DNA from: Streptomyces candidus
GTDB taxonomy: Bacteria > Actinomycetota > Actinomycetes > Streptomycetales > Streptomycetaceae
Reading direction: 5' to 3'
Assembly: GCF_014207445.1 (NCBI RefSeq)
Contig: NZ_JACHEM010000001.1
Span: 496,001-560,000 of the forward strand
Length of the DNA: 64,000 bases
A program made the position numbers and the translations under genes. This document shows, piece by piece, positions 33,770-42,840 of the stretch. The notes beneath the pieces are model-generated. The model was not told the DNA's origin, searched no databases, and was given only the letters and a program-made list of their open reading frames with translations. The first letter of the stretch is position 1, and every line of letters starts with the position of its first letter.

Positions 33770-35683
33770 CTAGAGCGCCGCCACTCCGTGGTTGCGCAGG
33801 GACTGGGCGTACTGCTGGAGTACCCACAGTTCGCTCTGGACGGCGGCGAGGTGCTGCGGGTCGCCGTGGCTGCCGACCCGGGCGAGGGAGCCCTGGACTT
33901 CGAGGATGCGGCGGTCGACGGCGCGCAGCCGGACCTGGACGAGCTGGACGCCCGCGTAGATCTCGTCGACCGACTTGGCGTGGATCGCTTCGACGGCGAG
34001 TTCCGTCACCATGGCTCTGACCTGGTCGTTGAGTGCGGTCTCGCGGACCCGGGCGAGATAGTCGGCGGGGTTGTGGGCGCCCAGTTCGGCGCCGCCCGCC
34101 TCCTCGATGGTCTGCCGTACGGCCGCGTACGGGGGCGCGGTGAACTCGTCGGCGCCGTACGCGTCGAAGGCGGGCGAGACCAGGTCGGGGCGCTGGAGGG
34201 CGAGCTTGAGCAGTTCGCGCTCGGTGCGGTGGACGGGGCTGCGCAGGTTGAGCGCGGGGCCCGCCGGGACGGGAGCGGCCGGGCCGGCGTCGTAGCCCTG
34301 CTGCCGGGACTGCGGCGCGGAGGGCGCGGGGCCGCGTCCGCCGCGGTCCTTCGCCCAGCGCGCGAGCTGACCGATCCGCTTGACGACGAACTGGGTGTCG
34401 AGGATGCCGAGCATGCCCGCGAGCTGGACGGCGACCTCGTGCTGGGAGGCGCTGTTCTTGATCCGGGCGACGACCGGGCCGGCCTCGTCGAGGGCGGCGG
34501 CCCGGCCGCCCGGGGTCTCCAGGTCGTACCGGGAGATGATCTGCCGCAGCGCGAATTCGAAGAGCGGGGTGCGGGGCTGGGTCAGGTCGACGACCGCCTC
34601 GTCGCCCTTGATGAGGCGCAGGTCGCACGGGTCCATGTTGTCGGGGGCGATGGCGATGTACGTCTCGGCGGCGAACTTCTGGTCGTCCTCGAAGGCGCGC
34701 AGGGCGGCCTTCTGGCCCGCCGCGTCACCGTCGAAGGTGAAGATCACGCGGGCCGAGCCGTTGTCCATCAGCAGGCGGCGGAGGATCTTGATGTGGTCGC
34801 CGCCGAAGGCGGTGCCGCAGGTCGCGACGGCGGTGGTGACACCGGCCAGGTGGCAGGCCATGACGTCGGTGTAGCCCTCGACGACGACGGCGCGGCTGGT
34901 CTTGGCGATCTCCTTCTTGGCCAGGTCGATGCCGTACAGGACCTGCGACTTCTTGTAGATCGGGGTCTCGGGGGTGTTGAGGTACTTGGGCCCGTTGTCG
35001 GTGCCGTCCTCGCGGAGCTTGCGCGCGCCGAAGCCGACGACCTCGCCGCCGATGTCGCGGATCGGCCACATCAGGCGGCCCCGGAAGCGGTCGATGGGGC
35101 CGCGCCGGCCGTCCTGGGAGAGGCCGGAGGTGATGAGTTCCTTGTCGCTGAAGCCCTTGCCGCGCAGGTGGCGGGTGAGGTGGTCCCAGCCCGCCGGGCT
35201 GTAGCCGACGCCGAAGTGGGCGGCCGCGGCCTGGTCGAAGCCGCGTTCGGCGAGGAAGGTGCGGCCGATCTCCGCCTCGGGGCTCTCCAGCTGCTGCACG
35301 TAGAACTCGGCGGCCGCCTTGTGCGCCTCCACCAGGCGGGTGCGCTCGCCGCGCTGCGTGGAGGGGTTGTAGCCGCCCTCCTCGTACCGCAGGGTGATGC
35401 CCGCCTGCGCGGCGAGGCGCTCGACCGTCTCCGCGAAGGTGAGGTGGTCGATCTTCATCACGAAGGCGATCGTGTCGCCGCCCTCCTGGCAGCCGAAGCA
35501 GTGGAAGAGACCCTTGCTCGGGCTGACCTGGAAGGACGGCGACTTCTCGTCGTGGAAGGGGCAGAGGCCCTTGAGGTTGCCGCCGCCCGCGTTGCGGAGC
35601 TGAAGGTATTCGGACACGACGGCGTCGATCGGGAGCGCCTCCCGGACCGCCTTCACGTCGTCGTCGTTGATCCTGCCTGCCAC
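33770..35683 (-). CDS. dnaG: DNA primase DnaG
   Basis: A 637-residue primase that makes RNA primers at the replication fork. The N-terminal zinc finger is CPFHDEKSPSF...FHCFGCQEGGD. The RNA-polymerase core follows, with the TOPRIM motif VVVEGYTDVM and the FDGDAAGQKA metal site, then the C-terminal helicase-binding region ending at residue 637. The start MAGRINDDDVKAVREALPID is the standard one. It lies upstream of the sigma factor gene on the same strand, reminiscent of the ancient rpsU-dnaG-rpoD macromolecular synthesis arrangement. Confidence 0.96.
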   Translation of the reverse strand: MAGRINDDDVKAVREALPIDAVVSEYLQLRNAGGGNLKGLCPFHDEKSPSFQVSPSKGLFHCFGCQEGGDTIAFVMKIDHLTFAETVERLAAQAGITLRYEEGGYNPSTQRGERTRLVEAHKAAAEFYVQQLESPEAEIGRTFLAERGFDQAAAAHFGVGYSPAGWDHLTRHLRGKGFSDKELITSGLSQDGRRGPIDRFRGRLMWPIRDIGGEVVGFGARKLREDGTDNGPKYLNTPETPIYKKSQVLYGIDLAKKEIAKTSRAVVVEGYTDVMACHLAGVTTAVATCGTAFGGDHIKILRRLLMDNGSARVIFTFDGDAAGQKAALRAFEDDQKFAAETYIAIAPDNMDPCDLRLIKGDEAVVDLTQPRTPLFEFALRQIISRYDLETPGGRAAALDEAGPVVARIKNSASQHEVAVQLAGMLGILDTQFVVKRIGQLARWAKDRGGRGPAPSAPQSRQQGYDAGPAAPVPAGPALNLRSPVHRTERELLKLALQRPDLVSPAFDAYGADEFTAPPYAAVRQTIEEAGGAELGAHNPADYLARVRETALNDQVRAMVTELAVEAIHAKSVDEIYAGVQLVQVRLRAVDRRILEVQGSLARVGSHGDPQHLAAVQSELWVLQQYAQSLRNHGVAAL

Positions 35684-35759
35684 GCGTGAAGTGTACGGGG
35701 AGGGTCGGACACTCCCTCCCTCAGCTCCGTCCGCGGCCCCCGCCCGCCACCCCCGTCCG

Positions 35760-37043
35760 TCAGCCGGGGACGGTCAGCGTCTCCAGGGGGACGGAGGGGT
35801 CGGCGAGGTCGTGCTGGTCCACCGGGTTTCCGCTCCGGACGAGCTGCTTGACGTGGTCGGTGACGTCCCACACGTTGACGTTCATCCCGGCGAGCACCCG
35901 GTCGTCCTTCAGCCAGAACGCGATGAACTGCCGCTTTCCCGCGTCGCCGCGCACCACCACCTGGTCGTACGTCCCCGGCGGCGCCCACCCCACGTACTCC
36001 AGCCCCAGGTCGTACTGGTCGGAGAAGAAGTACGGGATCCGGTCGTACGGCGCTCCGCGGCCGAGCATGGACTTCGCGGCGGCAGGCCCGCCGTTCAGCG
36101 CGTTCGCCCAGTGCTCGACGCGCAGCCGGTGGCCGTCCAGCGGGGAGCCCGGCAGGTGCAGGGGTACTGCGGCGACGTCGCCGGCGGCGTAGATGTCGGG
36201 GTCGGAGGTGCGGAGCCGGCCGTCGACGGCGATGCCGCCGCCGTGTTCCCGGTCGACCAGGGCGAGACCGGCGGCCTCGGCGAGCGCGGTGCGCGGGGCG
36301 GCGCCGATGGCGGCGAGGACGTCGTGGGCGGGATGCTCCTCCCCGTCGTCGGTACGGACCGCCAGGACCAGGCCGTCCTGGCCGACGATCTCGGTGAGGC
36401 GGGCCCCGAAGTGGAAGCGGACGCCGTGCTCGGCGTGCAGGTCGGTGAAGAGCTGGCCCAGCTCCGGGCCGAGCACGGAGTGCAGCGGGGTGGGCTCGGC
36501 CTCCACGACGGTGACCTCCGCCCCGTAGCCGCGCGCCGCGGCGGCGATCTCCAGGCCGATCCAGCCGGCCCCGGCGATCACCAGGTGGCCGTTGTCGCGG
36601 CCGAGGGTGGCGAGGACGCCGCGCAGCCGCTCGGCGTGCGAGAGACGGCGCAGATGGTGGACGCCGGCGAGGCCGGTGCCGGGGATGTCGAGCCGGCGCG
36701 GTTCGGAGCCGGTGGTGAGGAGGAGCTTGTCGTAGCCGATGCGGGTGTTGTCGCCGAGCGTGACGGTTTTCGCGTCCCGGTCGAGGCGCACGACGGGCTG
36801 GCCGAGGTGCAGTTCGACGTCGTGGGCGGCGTACCAGCCGGGCTCCTGGACGAGGACGCTGTCGCGGGCGTCGTCGCCGGTGACGAATTTCTTCGACAGC
36901 GGCGGACGTTCGTAGGGGTGGTCGCGTTCGTCGCCGATGAGGATCACCCGGCCGGTGAACCCTTCGTGACGGAGGGTTTCGGCCGCTTTCGCCCCGGCCA
37001 GTCCTCCGCCGACGATGAGATACGTCTGATCTGCGTCGACCAC
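35760..37043 (-). CDS. FAD-dependent NAD(P)H oxidoreductase (ferredoxin/rubredoxin reductase type)
   Basis: A 427-residue pyridine-nucleotide-disulfide-fold flavoprotein. The FAD motif is YLIVGGGLAGAKAAE, the NAD(P) motif IAGAGWIGLEIAAAA, and the second FAD box DIYAAGDVAAVP. A C-terminal reductase domain begins near EHWANALNGG. It lacks the redox CxxC, so it passes electrons to a ferredoxin or similar carrier, as in the BphA4 or PdR group. No ferredoxin or P450 gene is adjacent. GTG start with GGTGGAGG upstream. Confidence 0.88.
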   Translation of the reverse strand: MVDADQTYLIVGGGLAGAKAAETLRHEGFTGRVILIGDERDHPYERPPLSKKFVTGDDARDSVLVQEPGWYAAHDVELHLGQPVVRLDRDAKTVTLGDNTRIGYDKLLLTTGSEPRRLDIPGTGLAGVHHLRRLSHAERLRGVLATLGRDNGHLVIAGAGWIGLEIAAAARGYGAEVTVVEAEPTPLHSVLGPELGQLFTDLHAEHGVRFHFGARLTEIVGQDGLVLAVRTDDGEEHPAHDVLAAIGAAPRTALAEAAGLALVDREHGGGIAVDGRLRTSDPDIYAAGDVAAVPLHLPGSPLDGHRLRVEHWANALNGGPAAAKSMLGRGAPYDRIPYFFSDQYDLGLEYVGWAPPGTYDQVVVRGDAGKRQFIAFWLKDDRVLAGMNVNVWDVTDHVKQLVRSGNPVDQHDLADPSVPLETLTVPG

Positions 37044-37488
37044 TTGATTGCCTCCACCGCTGTGCCCTGTGTGCCTCGAACCGTACGCGGCCCGCTGTCG
37101 CGCGGGCCGCACGCCGCTTCGGTGCGCTGTCGCCGGACGGGGATCCGCGCGTGTTCGCGCGCACGCCGCCCTCAGCGAGCGTCCCGCACGGAGCGTGAAG
37201 GGGGAAGAGGGGGGAGAGGTGAAGGGTGCGGGGGCGGTGCCCGGGAAGCGGGTGCACGAAGTGTTCGCCGGCCGCCGCGGGCTGCCCTTCGGGGCCGGGG
37301 GCGGCAGCCGCGGACGTCTCCCCCGCGGACCCTCCGCGGCCACCGCACCCCCAGGGTCGGCGCGATGTGGACGGCCGGCGGGACTTTCGTGCACAAAGCA
37401 AAGGGAGCGCCCCATTCCGGCGGAGGGTCACTACGCTCGTGGACGCTCCCGTGCACGTGCTGCGGAAGACGAAGGGCCAGGTGCACCC
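37044..37488. other. Divergent region between the oxidoreductase and ArsR-type regulator genes
   Basis: 445 bp without a supported gene. It contains a hairpin GCGGCCCG/CGGGCCGC at 37087-37110 and a spaced pair GGGAGCG (about 37407) and CGCTCCC (about 37445) just before the regulator start, which could be an autoregulatory site. No recognisable promoter hexamers. Confidence 0.35.
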
Positions 37489-38520
37489 GTGCTGCGCATC
37501 CACTTCACCGCGGAGGACCTGACCCGGCTGCGGGTCGCCGCCCGGCCGGACCCGCTCTGGGACCTCGTGCACGCCCTGCACCTCCTGCAGAACAGGCAGG
37601 CCGCACTCGTCTTCGATCCCTGGCGCCGGGAGGTGCGGGAGGCCCTCGCACGCGAGGGGCTGACGGCCACGACGGCCGCGCTGGCCCGGCTGTGTCCGTG
37701 GGCGGCGTACTTCCCGGACTTCCTGACGCCGGGGCAGGGGATCGCCGACCTGGAGACCGGCATCGACCAGGTGCTGTCGACGCCGCGCCACCGGCTGAGC
37801 GACGAGCTGGGGCGGGTCTTCGCGGGCGGGGACGGCCCCGGCGAGCCGGTGCCGGAGGTGGCACGGAGGCTCGCGGAGGGGGACGTGGAGACGCTCGTAC
37901 GGCTCGGGGAGGCGCTGCGGCGGTTCTACGCGGTCGCGGTCGCCCCGTACCTGGGAGATGTACGGGCGGCCGTGGCGGCGGACCGGCCGGTACGGGCGGA
38001 GGCGGCGCTGGAGGACGGCGCGGACGGCCTGCTGGCCAGTTACCAGCCGGAACTGACCTGGCGGGAGGGCGGCCGGGTACTGGAGGCCGAGTATCCCGTG
38101 ACCAGAGAACTCGCTCTCGAAGGCAGGGCGTTGACGATGATCCCGTCGTTCTTCTGCGTGCGGCAGCCGGTGGCGCTGGCGGACCCCGCGCTCCCGCCGG
38201 TGCTGGTGCATCCGCTGACGCCGGAACCGGGCTGGCTGCTGCGGTCGCGGGCCGCGAGGGACGGGTCCGCTCCGGCGGGCGGGCTGCCGGTGGCCCAGCT
38301 GATCGGGCACACCAGGGCGGCGGTACTGGACGCGCTGGACCGGCCGATGACGACCACTCAGCTCGCGTCGGCGCTGCGGCTCGCCCTGTCGACGGCCAGC
38401 AGGCACGCGACGGTGTTGCGGGAGGCGGGGCTGGTGACGTCGGAGCGGCGGGGGTCCGCCGTGGTGCACCGGAGGACGCCGTTGGGCCAGGCGTTGCTGG
38501 CGGGCGGCGCGGGAAGGTAG
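37489..38520 (+). CDS. Large ArsR-type winged-helix regulator (DUF5937-like), paralogue 1
   Basis: A 343-residue regulator. The N-terminal about 240 residues begin MLRIHFTAEDLTRLRVAARPD and match the family-specific domain seen in actinobacterial ArsR-like proteins. The C-terminus (TTTQLASALRLALSTASRHA, TVLREAGLVTSERRGSAVVH) is a winged helix. There are no metal-binding Cys pairs, so metal sensing is unlikely. A clear paralogue lies at 54427-55428. Target genes are unknown. Confidence 0.82.
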   Translation: MLRIHFTAEDLTRLRVAARPDPLWDLVHALHLLQNRQAALVFDPWRREVREALAREGLTATTAALARLCPWAAYFPDFLTPGQGIADLETGIDQVLSTPRHRLSDELGRVFAGGDGPGEPVPEVARRLAEGDVETLVRLGEALRRFYAVAVAPYLGDVRAAVAADRPVRAEAALEDGADGLLASYQPELTWREGGRVLEAEYPVTRELALEGRALTMIPSFFCVRQPVALADPALPPVLVHPLTPEPGWLLRSRAARDGSAPAGGLPVAQLIGHTRAAVLDALDRPMTTTQLASALRLALSTASRHATVLREAGLVTSERRGSAVVHRRTPLGQALLAGGAGR

Positions 38521-38591
38521 GCCGTTCCAGGGGGCCGCGACGGGCCCGCGAGCGCAGGCCGTTCCAGGGGGCCGCGACGGCCCCGCGAGCG
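38520..38591. repeat. Tandem direct repeat, 37-bp period
   Basis: Two 35-bp copies, each starting GGCCGTTCCAGGGGG and ending CCCGCGAGCG, differing at one base, immediately after the regulator stop codon. Confidence 0.8.
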
Positions 38592-38617
38592 GCGCGCTGC
38601 GGGCCCTCGCGCCGCTC
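38587..38617. terminator. Hairpin between convergent genes
   Basis: 10-bp arms GAGCGGCGCG/CGCGCCGCTC around an 11-base loop, between the ArsR-type regulator and the dGTPase gene. Confidence 0.65.
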
Positions 38618-38657
38618 GGGGCCGGGCCTCCGCTTGCCCGGCGGCTCCGGTCGTCGC

Positions 38658-39935
38658 CTACCGTCGCGTCAGTCGCCCGTGCAGGGAGCGTGCCGAGGCG
38701 TCCGTGAGGGCCGCGATCTGGTCGACCAGGACCCTTTTGCGGGCGCGGTCGTCCTCCGCCGTGTCGTACAGGGCGCGGAACTGGGGGTCCAGTCCGTCGG
38801 CCGGGCGGGCCGTCAGTGCCTCGGCCAGTTCCGCGATGACGATGCGCTGGTCGGCGCGCAGGCGTTCCTGTTCCTCGCGCTGCATGACGTACCGGTCCGC
38901 GACCGCCTTCAGCACCGCGCACTCGTTGCGCGTCTCGCGCGGGACGACCAGTTCGGCGGCGTACCGGGTGAGCCGGCCGTCCCCGAAGGCGGCCCGGGTC
39001 GCGCTCTCCGCCGCGAGGCAGAAGCGGCCGATGAGCTGGCTCGTCGCGTCCTTCAGGCGGGCCTGGGCGAGGGCCGAGCCGTCGTACCCGTGCGGCCACC
39101 ACTCCTGGTCCATGAGCCGGTCCAGGGCCTCGGCCAGTTCGGCGGGGTCGGTGTCCTCGGGGACGTAGCGGCCCAGGGCCACCCGGTAGATCTCCCGGCG
39201 TTCCGGTTCGGCGAGGAGGAGGTTGGGGTCCAGGTGCCCGGCGTGCAGGCCGTCCTCGAAGTCGTGTACCGAGTACGCGACGTCGTCGGACCAGTCCATG
39301 ACCTGCGCCTCGAAGCACTTGCGGTACTCGGGGGTGCCTTCGCGGACCCACAGGAAGACGGGGAGGTCGTCCTCGTACACGCCGAACTTCACGGAGCCGG
39401 GGTCGGTGGGGTGGCTGCCGCGCGTCCACGGGTACTTGGTCGCGGCGTCCAGGGCGGCCCGGGTGAGGTTGAGGCCGACACTGACGAGTTCGCCGCTCCG
39501 CGGATCGTGCACGAAGCGTTTGGGTTCGAGGCGGGTGAGCAGGCGCAGCGACTGTGCGTTGCCTTCGAAGCCGCCGCAGTCCTTGGCGAAGTCGTTCAGG
39601 GCCAGTTCGCCGTTGTGGCCGAAGGGCGGGTGGCCCATGTCGTGGGAGAGACAGGCCGCTTCGACGAGATCCGGGTCGCAGCCCAGGGCGGCCCCCAGCT
39701 CCCGGCCGACCTGCGCGCACTCCAGCGAGTGCGTGAGCCGGGTGCGGGGGCTGGAGTCCCAGACCTGGCTCCGGGAGCCGGGGGTCACGACCTGTGTCTT
39801 TCCGGCGAGGCGGCGCAGTGCGGCGGAGTGCAGCACGCGGGCGCGGTCGCGCTGGAACGCGGTCCTGCCGGGCCGTTTGTCGGGCTCGGCGTCCCAGCGC
39901 TGTGTCGCGGCCGAGTCGTATGCGGTGCTTTCCAT
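38658..39935 (-). CDS. dgt: Deoxyguanosinetriphosphate triphosphohydrolase-like protein (HD domain)
   Basis: A 425-residue HD-superfamily phosphohydrolase, predicted to cleave dNTPs to nucleoside plus triphosphate. The HD metal motif appears as [11 protein letters not shown] and [17 protein letters not shown], and the [10 protein letters not shown] segment supplies the last ligand Asp. ATG 39935 gives [15 protein letters not shown], the usual homologue start; ATG 39968 would add 11 residues. It is upstream of dnaG and dus in broad Streptomyces synteny. Role: nucleotide pool control. Confidence 0.9.
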   Translation of the reverse strand: MESTAYDSAATQRWDAEPDKRPGRTAFQRDRARVLHSAALRRLAGKTQVVTPGSRSQVWDSSPRTRLTHSLECAQVGRELGAALGCDPDLVEAACLSHDMGHPPFGHNGELALNDFAKDCGGFEGNAQSLRLLTRLEPKRFVHDPRSGELVSVGLNLTRAALDAATKYPWTRGSHPTDPGSVKFGVYEDDLPVFLWVREGTPEYRKCFEAQVMDWSDDVAYSVHDFEDGLHAGHLDPNLLLAEPERREIYRVALGRYVPEDTDPAELAEALDRLMDQEWWPHGYDGSALAQARLKDATSQLIGRFCLAAESATRAAFGDGRLTRYAAELVVPRETRNECAVLKAVADRYVMQREEQERLRADQRIVIAELAEALTARPADGLDPQFRALYDTAEDDRARKRVLVDQIAALTDASARSLHGRLTRR

Positions 39936-40042
39936 AGGACGACCGTAACCGCAGGGGCCGACAGTCATGCGTGCTTCGATGCGCAGGTCAGGAAGCGGTA
40001 CGGGCAGCAGTTCGGGGAGCGGTGCCGGTTGCGCCGGCGATA

Positions 40043-40384
40043 TCAGGCGGGCGAGGGCGGCCGGGGTGCGGTCCGTGTGCCGTTGCGCGAGATCCGGCCG
40101 AGCCGGGTGGAGAGCTGGGCGGTGATACGGGCCAGAAGCTCGCCGGTGCTCTCCAGGGGCAGGGCGGGGGCCTCGCGTGCCGCGTTGCTCTGGGGTGCAC
40201 CGGGTCCATCGGGTGCTTCGCGTGCCGCGTGCGTCCGTTGTGTCTCGTGAGACGCACATGTGCCACGCGTCCGCTGTGCCTCGCGTGCGTCACGCATCCG
40301 CGCCCGCTGTCCCTCGCGCGCCCCGCCGGGCCTCCGTGCCGCTCCGTGCGTGGTGGTTCGCGGTGTCGCGGGCTCCGTCGACAT
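40043..40384 (-). CDS. Small Arg/Ala-rich protein of unknown function
   Basis: A 113-residue frame beginning [20 protein letters not shown]. It is supported mainly by a strong ribosome binding site (AGGGAGG, 9 bases before the ATG). The middle is repetitive ([29 protein letters not shown]), and the end [16 protein letters not shown] is an amphipathic helix. It overlaps the 3' end of the acetyltransferase gene by 95 bp in another frame, which is unusual, so one of the two ends may be wrong. The function is unknown. Confidence 0.45.
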   Translation of the reverse strand: MSTEPATPRTTTHGAARRPGGAREGQRARMRDAREAQRTRGTCASHETQRTHAAREAPDGPGAPQSNAAREAPALPLESTGELLARITAQLSTRLGRISRNGTRTAPRPPSPA

Positions 40385-40883
40385 GCGTCCGATCCTCCCT
40401 GCCGGGGACGGCGCCCACGTGGCGCGGGAGCAGCGGCTGCCGCCGGGCGCGCCAGGTGAGCCTCTTGAAGAGGTGCACGTCCTCGTTCCCGCCGGGGATG
40501 CCGGGCGTGCGCCCTGTCTCCGCGTACCCCAACCCCCGGTAGAAATCGGGTGCTTGGAAGGTGAAGGACGAGACGGCCACCCCCTCGCAGCCGCGCCGCA
40601 GCGCTTCCTCCTCGGCGGCCCGCATCAGCGTGCGCCCCCAGCCGGCGTGCCGGGCGTCCTCCCGTACCCAGAGCATGTCGACGGAGCAGAGACCGCCCCA
40701 GGTGGAGCCGGTGAGGCCTCCGACCAGTTCGCCCCGGTCGTCGGTGACGCGGACGGACAGTTCCTGTTCGTCGTACGCGCCTGTCGCCCGGTGGTTGAAG
40801 TCGGTGAGTTCCTTGTCGAGACGGTCCTGGAGGTCCTCGTCCTGGGCGCCGATCCGTACGGCCGCCCTGTCGCCGGTCGTCAT
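40290..40883 (-). CDS. GNAT family N-acetyltransferase
   Basis: A 197-residue GCN5-type acetyltransferase. The acetyl-CoA motif A lies in VDMLWVREDARHAGWGRTLM, followed by FYRGLGYAETGR (beta6-7). The family core ends around LFKRLTW, but the frame continues for about 55 Arg-rich residues ([19 protein letters not shown] and beyond). That tail overlaps the next small gene and may reflect a shifted stop. The ATG lies just after a short Arg-rich leader. The substrate is unknown. Confidence 0.82.
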   Translation of the reverse strand: MTTGDRAAVRIGAQDEDLQDRLDKELTDFNHRATGAYDEQELSVRVTDDRGELVGGLTGSTWGGLCSVDMLWVREDARHAGWGRTLMRAAEEEALRRGCEGVAVSSFTFQAPDFYRGLGYAETGRTPGIPGGNEDVHLFKRLTWRARRQPLLPRHVGAVPGREDRTHVDGARDTANHHARSGTEARRGARGTAGADA

Positions 40884-41005
40884 GCGGCGAGTATGCAGCG
40901 CCTTCCGGCCCGGCCCCAGCGGTTTTGACCCGTCCCGCACGCCGGACCACGGCTCCTCCCCCGCCCCGCACGCGGGACTGGTGCTCCTCCCCCGCCCCGC
41001 ACGCC

Positions 41006-41038
41006 GGAACGGCCGGGGACGAGGTCCCCGGCCGTTCC
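41006..41038 (-). terminator. Terminator after the PRC-barrel gene
   Basis: Perfect 15-bp arms (GGAACGGCCGGGGAC and its complement) with a GAG loop, 18 bp past the PRC-barrel stop. Confidence 0.87.
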
Positions 41039-41055
41039 TGGGCTGCGCGGTCCGC

Positions 41056-41409
41056 TCAGACGCGCCGGTGCCTGCCGTAGTAGCCACCGACCTGGTCGTG
41101 GTAGCCCGGGTCGCCCACGTGCTTGTCCTTGTCGAACTCGGGCGCGTCCTTGATCTGGTCCTTGGTGAGGTCCACGTAGATCTTCTTCTCCGCCGCGTCC
41201 ACCCGCTTGACGGTGCCCGCGGGCAGCAGCACGTGCTTGCCGAAGATCCAGACGCCGGTGTCGACGACGAGGTAGGCGGAGCCGACCTCGTCGGAGTGCT
41301 TGTCGACCTTGCCGATGCTTCCGTCCGTCGCCTCGACCTTGTAGTCGGTGAGGGTGGTGCCCGGCTGGTGGCCGGACGTCGGCTGGTAGCCCCAGATGTT
41401 CTCGCTCAT
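41056..41409 (-). CDS. PRC-barrel domain protein
   Basis: A 117-residue soluble protein. The PRC-barrel beta fold is seen in LTDYKVEATDGSIGKVDKHS, AYLVVDTG and LLPAGTVKRVD. The C-terminus (HVGDPGYHDQVGGYYGRHRR) is His/Tyr/Gly-rich. PRC-barrel proteins of this size in Streptomyces are often stress-induced, but the function is unknown. AAGGAG lies 6 bases before the ATG. It lies downstream of a small hydrophobic protein gene on the same strand, separated by a terminator. Confidence 0.87.
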   Translation of the reverse strand: MSENIWGYQPTSGHQPGTTLTDYKVEATDGSIGKVDKHSDEVGSAYLVVDTGVWIFGKHVLLPAGTVKRVDAAEKKIYVDLTKDQIKDAPEFDKDKHVGDPGYHDQVGGYYGRHRRV

Positions 41410-41594
41410 GAACAGCTCCTTCATCGTCGGCAGTTGTACCGGTCGAACCAGGGAAAGTGATCCGCCGTCATGTGCAACCTGCGGAATTTCCCGCACCGGC
41501 CGAGTGCCCGGACTTCCGGCTTCTACACGGAGTCACCCGCTTCGGCCGGAATTCACCGGGGCACGGGCCGCGGAAAACGGGGTACGGCGGAAAT

Positions 41595-41632
41595 GCGGGC
41601 GGCCCGGGCGGAAATACGCCCGGGCCGCCCGC
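41595..41632 (-). terminator. Terminator after the small membrane protein gene
   Basis: Perfect 16-bp arms (GCGGGCGGCCCGGGCG and its complement) around GAAATA, the longest perfect stem in the window, 40 bp past the stop. Confidence 0.9.
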
Positions 41633-41671
41633 AAGGGACCGTGGTCCTACTACTCCTCCGTCACACCCCGT

Positions 41672-41842
41672 CTACCAGCGGTACCAGCGGCCACGTCGGC
41701 CACCAGGACCGTTGGAACGCGCGACGAATCCGAGAAGCCACAGCACCAGGAGCGCGAGCGCCACCCACATGAGGGCCTTTACTGCGAATCCGGCACCGAA
41801 AAGGATCAGGATCAGGATCAGGACGAGAATCAGGGGAACCAT
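41672..41842 (-). CDS. Small hydrophobic membrane protein
   Basis: A 56-residue protein with two membrane helices: LILVLILILILFGAGFAV, then MWVALALLVLWLLGFVA. It ends in a basic RRGRWYRW tail. GGAGG lies 9 bases before the ATG, giving strong support despite the size. The run of Leu/Ile codons comes from a GGATCA triple repeat (41803-41823). Similar small proteins occur across Streptomyces without a known role. Confidence 0.8.
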   Translation of the reverse strand: MVPLILVLILILILFGAGFAVKALMWVALALLVLWLLGFVARSNGPGGRRGRWYRW

Positions 41843-42014
41843 CGTTATCAACCTCCGCCACTCGTGTGCCCTCTGATAAGCGCACCATGCGCTGCGCAAT
41901 AGCACAAGTTCGCGGAAATCCCCAGGGGAACGGCGGAACTGCCGGGACCCGTCACGCGTCGCAAGGACACGGAGGCACGGCCGCCGGGGCAGTGCGGGGC
42001 AGCAGGGGAACAGC

Positions 42015-42695
42015 ATGCGGGTTTTCGGTCGGGGGACGGGGAAGCGGCCCCGGAAACGGCGCGTGGCACAGGCGGTGATGGCCGGATGCGTACTGGCGCT
42101 GCTGCCGTCCACGTGGACGTACGCGACCGCCGACGGGCGCGTCGGGGAGGTGGCACAGGCGCCCGCGCGGGATGTGGCGATCGTCTTCGGGGCGGGCCTG
42201 TGGCGCGGGGAGCCCACTCCGTACCTGGCGCGGCGGCTGGACGCGGCGGCCGAGCTGTACCGGGCGGGGAAGGTGCGCGTGGTGCTGGTGACCGGGGACA
42301 ACGGGCGCGCGGAGTACGACGAGCCCGATGCGATGCGCGCCTATCTGGTGCGGCACGGGGTGCCGGACGGGCACGTCGTGAGCGACTTCGCCGGGTTCGA
42401 CACCTGGGACTCGTGCGTGCGCGCGAAGAAGATCTTCGGGGTGGACCGGGCCGTACTGGTCAGCCAGGGCTTCCACATCCGGCGGGCCGTCGCCCTCTGC
42501 GACGCGGCGGGCGTCGAGGGCTTCGGCGTCGGCGTGGCCGACGTACACGACGCGACCTGGTACTACGGCGGCGCGCGGGAGATGTTCGCGGCGGGCAAGG
42601 CCGCACTGGACGCCGTGCTCAAGCCCGACCCGCACTTCCTCGGCGAGCGGGAGGCGGGGGTGAGCGAGGCGCTGGCCGGGAGCGCGGGACGCTGA
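42015..42695 (+). CDS. SanA/YdcF-type DUF218 envelope protein
   Basis: A 226-residue protein with one N-terminal membrane segment (about residues 17-35), then a DUF218 domain outside the membrane. Landmarks are VFGAGLWRGEPTPYLARRLD, VLVTGDN, DFAGFDTWDSCVRAKKIFG and VSQGFHIRRA. E. coli SanA affects vancomycin sensitivity, and other family members act in envelope polymer metabolism. The ATG is preceded by GGGGAAC. It lies alone between small stress-type genes. Confidence 0.87.
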   Translation: MRVFGRGTGKRPRKRRVAQAVMAGCVLALLPSTWTYATADGRVGEVAQAPARDVAIVFGAGLWRGEPTPYLARRLDAAAELYRAGKVRVVLVTGDNGRAEYDEPDAMRAYLVRHGVPDGHVVSDFAGFDTWDSCVRAKKIFGVDRAVLVSQGFHIRRAVALCDAAGVEGFGVGVADVHDATWYYGGAREMFAAGKAALDAVLKPDPHFLGEREAGVSEALAGSAGR

Positions 42696-42840
42696 CCCGC
42701 CGGCCGCCGACCCGGCCGGTGCCCGCGCGCCGCGGGACAGGGCGGGCGGCGCGCCGCGGGTGACCGGTCCCCCGCGCCCCCGCACCCGCACCCCCCGGAA
42801 CGGGCGGCGCGACGGGCACCGGGCAGGGCGGCGGGAGGGA

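Noticed and set aside
35667..40250. Plus-strand open frame of about 1500 codons opposite the oxidoreductase and dGTPase genes
   Set aside because: It crosses several real genes on the other strand and two intergenic regions, and its composition is antisense-like; only 37489-38520 in this region is a real plus-strand gene, in another frame.
40936..41005. Repeated CCCCGCCCCGCACGC units as a CRISPR or tandem array
   Set aside because: There are only three imperfect units of about 30 bp with no unique spacers; they look like degenerate terminator-flank sequence.
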